From Lentisphaerota bacterium (GTDB lineage Bacteria > Verrucomicrobiota > Lentisphaeria > Oligosphaerales > JAFGRS01), in NCBI GenBank assembly GCA_012514865.1, contig JAAYZO010000412.1, positions 1 to 8,999 on the forward strand: 8,999 nucleotides of DNA, read 5' to 3'. Shown one piece after another: positions 7,285-8,999 of this stretch. Position numbers and translations under genes: made by a program. Position 1 is the stretch's first letter. Each line of letters opens with the position of its first letter. The notes under the pieces are model-generated. The model searched no databases. It worked only from the letters and a program-made list of their open reading frames with translations, and had not been told where the DNA came from.

Positions 7285-7305
7285 GTGGTGGTGGGTGCGG
7301 CCGGG

Positions 7306-8766
7306 TCAGGCATGGCCTGAGGCAGGGGGGTCCTGGGGGCGGTCCTCCAGGAGCTTCCGGCGCAGGGTATTGCGGTGCATGCCGAGGTGTTCGGCGGCCT
7401 CGATCTGGTGGCCGCCGGCGTCGGCCATGGCACGGCGGATGAGGTAGCGTTCCAGGGCCTCGACGGCGCGCGTGTGGACGCCCGGCCGGCGCCAGTCGCA
7501 GGCCTCGGCGACGGCGGCCAGGGCCGCCTCGAGGGCGTCCTGGCGGGCCGCGCCGGTCGCGCCGCCGCTCCCGGCCGCGCCGCCGCTATCGCCGTGCGGG
7601 CCGCGCAGGGCCGGCGGGAGGTGGCTGACCAGGATCGGGCCGGTGCTGCAGACCGCCAGGGCGTGCTGCATGACATTGCGCAGCTCGCGGACATTCCCCG
7701 GCCAGGGCCACGCCTCCAGGCAGGCCGCCGCGGCGGCGCTCAGCGCCGGCGGCGATGGCGACAGGGCCGCGAGGAAGTGCCGCGCCAGGACCGTGATGTC
7801 GGCACGCCGGTCGCGCAGGGGGGGCAGGTGGATGACGATGACGGCCAGGCGGTAGTAGAGGTCCTGGCGGAAGGCGCCGGCGGCGACGGCCTCGGCGAGG
7901 TCGCGGTGGGTCGCGGCGACGATGCGCACGTCGAGGGCGCGCGAGGACAGGCTGCCGAGGCGGTCGACCTGCTGGGTGTCGAGGAAGCGCAGGAGTTTCA
8001 CCTGGGCGGCGGGCGGCAGGTCGCCGACCTCGTCGAGGAAGAGGGTGCCGCCGTGGGCGGTCTCGAAGCGCCCGGGCTTGTCGCTGACGGCGCCGCTGAA
8101 GGCGCCGCGGGCGTAGCCGAAGAGTTCGCTCTCGACGAGGCTCTCGGGGAGGGCGCCGCAGTTGACCGCCACGAAGGGACCGGCGCGGCGCGGGCTCAGG
8201 TCATGGATCGACTGCGCGGTGAGCTCCTTGCCGGTGCCGGTCGCGCCGACGACGATGACCGCCGCCTCGGAGCGCGCCGCCCAGGCGATCTGCTTGTAGA
8301 CCTCCTGCATGGCCGGCGCGGCGCCGACCAGTTGCGGCGCCTGGGTGCCGCCGCGGGCGGCGTGGGTCGCTGCGGCCGGGGCGGTGGCGTCCGCCAGGTC
8401 GGACTGTCCCGACTCGAGGGCCTGGGTGACGGCCTGGGCGACGCGGGCGAGGTCGAGGGGCTTGACGAGGTAGTCGAAGGCCTCTCCGGCGACGGCGCGG
8501 GTGGCGGTCTCGAGGGTCCCGAAGGCGGTAATGACGAGGAAGCGTGCGGCGGGTGCGGCCTGGCGGAGGTCGGCGAGGAGGCCAATGCCGTCGGCGTCGG
8601 GCAGGCAGACGTCGACGAGGGCGACGTCGGGTGGATCACGCCGGCAGACGTCCAGGCCGGCGCGGGCGGTGGCAGCAACGCTGACGCGCAGGCCGCGGGC
8701 CTCGAAGTAGCGCCGGAAGGCGTAGCAGATCGAGGCCTCGTCGTCGATGATCAGCAGATGCGCCAT
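7306..8766 (-). CDS. NtrC-family sigma-54-dependent response regulator
   Basis: The 486-residue product is a two-component regulator that, once phosphorylated, would hydrolyse ATP to open sigma-54 RNA polymerase promoters. Residues 1-120 are a receiver domain: acidic pocket Asp8/Asp9, phosphate acceptor Asp52 in LVDVCLPD, Thr80 in LVITAFG and Lys102 in LVKPLD. Residues about 145-385 are the AAA+ domain: Walker A GATGTGKE (174-181), sigma-54 contact loop ELFGYARGAFSGA (214-226), Walker B GGTLFLDEVGDL (239-250), the arginine-finger region FRQDLYYRL (299-307) and WPGNVREL (355-362). A Gly/Ala-rich linker (about 388-412) leads to a Fis-type helix-turn-helix at about 435-472 (IEAAEHLGMHRNTLRRKL). 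All parts of the family are present and intact. The contact loop reads GAFSGA rather than the consensus GAFTGA. The ATG is supported by AGGGAG on the minus strand at 8784-8779, twelve bases upstream, which is slightly long. The gene is divergent from the putative kinase start at 8943 and convergent with the lyase gene. Its targets are unknown. Confidence 0.95.
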   Translation of the reverse strand: MAHLLIIDDEASICYAFRRYFEARGLRVSVAATARAGLDVCRRDPPDVALVDVCLPDADGIGLLADLRQAAPAARFLVITAFGTLETATRAVAGEAFDYLVKPLDLARVAQAVTQALESGQSDLADATAPAAATHAARGGTQAPQLVGAAPAMQEVYKQIAWAARSEAAVIVVGATGTGKELTAQSIHDLSPRRAGPFVAVNCGALPESLVESELFGYARGAFSGAVSDKPGRFETAHGGTLFLDEVGDLPPAAQVKLLRFLDTQQVDRLGSLSSRALDVRIVAATHRDLAEAVAAGAFRQDLYYRLAVIVIHLPPLRDRRADITVLARHFLAALSPSPPALSAAAAACLEAWPWPGNVRELRNVMQHALAVCSTGPILVSHLPPALRGPHGDSGGAAGSGGATGAARQDALEAALAAVAEACDWRRPGVHTRAVEALERYLIRRAMADAGGHQIEAAEHLGMHRNTLRRKLLEDRPQDPPASGHA

Positions 8767-8784
8767 AGCCTATTCAGACTCCCT

Positions 8785-8808
8785 GCCGCCGCGGAAGGCG
8801 CCGGCGGC
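8785..8808. other. GC-rich hairpin in the divergent gap
   Basis: GCCGCCG (8785-8791) pairs with CGGCGGC (8802-8808) around a ten-base loop. It abuts repeat copy B and lies in the leader region of the regulator on the minus strand. It has no counterpart beside copy A, so it is probably not part of the repeat. Confidence 0.35.
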
Positions 8809-8856
8809 CGTCGCGGCTCGTGGACGCCTTCGCGTCTGGGGCCACTCGGCCTCCAG
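8807..8856 (+). repeat. Dispersed 50-bp intergenic repeat, copy B
   Basis: This copy is identical to 3598-3647 at 44 of 50 bases, in the same orientation. GGACGC (8822-8827) pairs with GCGTCT (8832-8837) around a CTTC loop, the same fold as copy A. It ends 86 bases ahead of the + strand start at 8943, against 92 bases for copy A and its downstream gene. It lies in the noncoding gap between divergent genes. Confidence 0.75.
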
Positions 8857-8927
8857 ATCGCCGCGGGCGGCTCGCAGGCGCGGTCGTGCCCGACGGGCTA
8901 CACTACAGCACCAACCGCGAAAATGCT

Positions 8928-8935
8928 GAGGAAGG
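8928..8935 (+). promoter_or_regulatory. Ribosome binding site of the partial gene at the right edge
   Basis: GAGGAAGG ends seven bases ahead of the ATG at 8943, which is ideal spacing. It supports this ATG over the out-of-frame ATG at 8923. Confidence 0.7.
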
Positions 8936-8942
8936 CCGCTCG

Positions 8943-8999
8943 ATGCGCTGGTCGATCACAACCCGTATCGTGGCCGCCGTGAACCTCGTGGTTCTGGCG
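8943..8999 (+). CDS. 5' end of a membrane protein gene, probably a sensor histidine kinase (partial)
   Basis: Only 19 codons are inside the window, giving MRWSITTRIVAAVNLVVLA. A short basic segment (Arg2, Arg8) followed by a hydrophobic run is the usual start of a sensor kinase with an N-terminal membrane helix. Its position, head to head with an NtrC-type regulator, is the main reason for the kinase call, so the function is inferred from context. The good ribosome binding site and the break from the antisense frames support it as a real gene. It could also be another membrane protein, since no catalytic domain is visible. Confidence 0.6.
   Translation, partial: MRWSITTRIVAAVNLVVLA

Noticed and set aside
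7375..8982. 535-residue + strand open frame across the regulator gene
   Set aside because: It is antisense to all conserved receiver, AAA+ and HTH motifs and Gly/Ala/Arg-rich, so it is a shadow.
1..8999. CRISPR array, tRNA or rRNA genes, riboswitch
   Set aside because: No regularly spaced repeats, no cloverleaf-like segment and no conserved riboswitch core were seen. The 35-bp repeat has only two adjoining copies without spacers.

Overview
The window is GC-rich DNA with long, intact reading frames, most likely from an uncultured environmental bacterium. Evidence for the type of organism is indirect: two very large secreted carbohydrate-active proteins side by side, a sigma-54 (NtrC-class) regulator, and a heparinase II/III protein with an N-terminal pair of CxxC motifs. 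As far as I recall, that last layout is common in Planctomycetota/Lentisphaerota/Armatimonadota-like genomes. I cannot assign a phylum from the sequence alone.

Layout. Positions 1-253 hold no gene I can support, only the ribosome binding site of the first gene. Positions 254-3505 (+) encode a secreted 1083-residue multidomain protein: a CBM9-like domain, a clan-A-like glycosidase-type barrel, a glutamine-amidotransferase-like domain and a C-terminal discoidin-like domain. A 234-bp gap follows, holding a dispersed repeat (copy A) and two short inverted repeats. Positions 3740-6829 (+) encode a secreted 1029-residue heparinase II/III-type polysaccharide lyase, whose start is fixed by a strong AAGGAG.

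The 476-bp gap 6830-7305 lies between convergent genes. It carries three consecutive hairpins and then, on the minus strand, a frameshifted and truncated remnant of an IS1380-family-like transposase with a 35-bp tandem duplication at its 5' end. Positions 7306-8766 (-) encode an intact NtrC-family response regulator (receiver, AAA+, Fis-type HTH). The 176-bp divergent gap 8767-8942 holds copy B of the dispersed repeat. At 8943 a + strand gene starts and runs off the window; its first 19 residues look like the N-terminal membrane segment of a sensor kinase.

How the parts may fit together: the first two genes plausibly act outside the cytoplasm on the same acidic or complex polysaccharide. The regulator and the putative kinase form a likely two-component pair. 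No direct link, such as a recognisable -24/-12 promoter ahead of the enzyme genes, is visible. The least conventional signals are the 50-bp repeat, found the same distance upstream of two + strand starts, and the hairpin cluster beside the transposase remnant. I did not find a clear new multi-gene system such as a defence island, CRISPR array or biosynthetic cluster.
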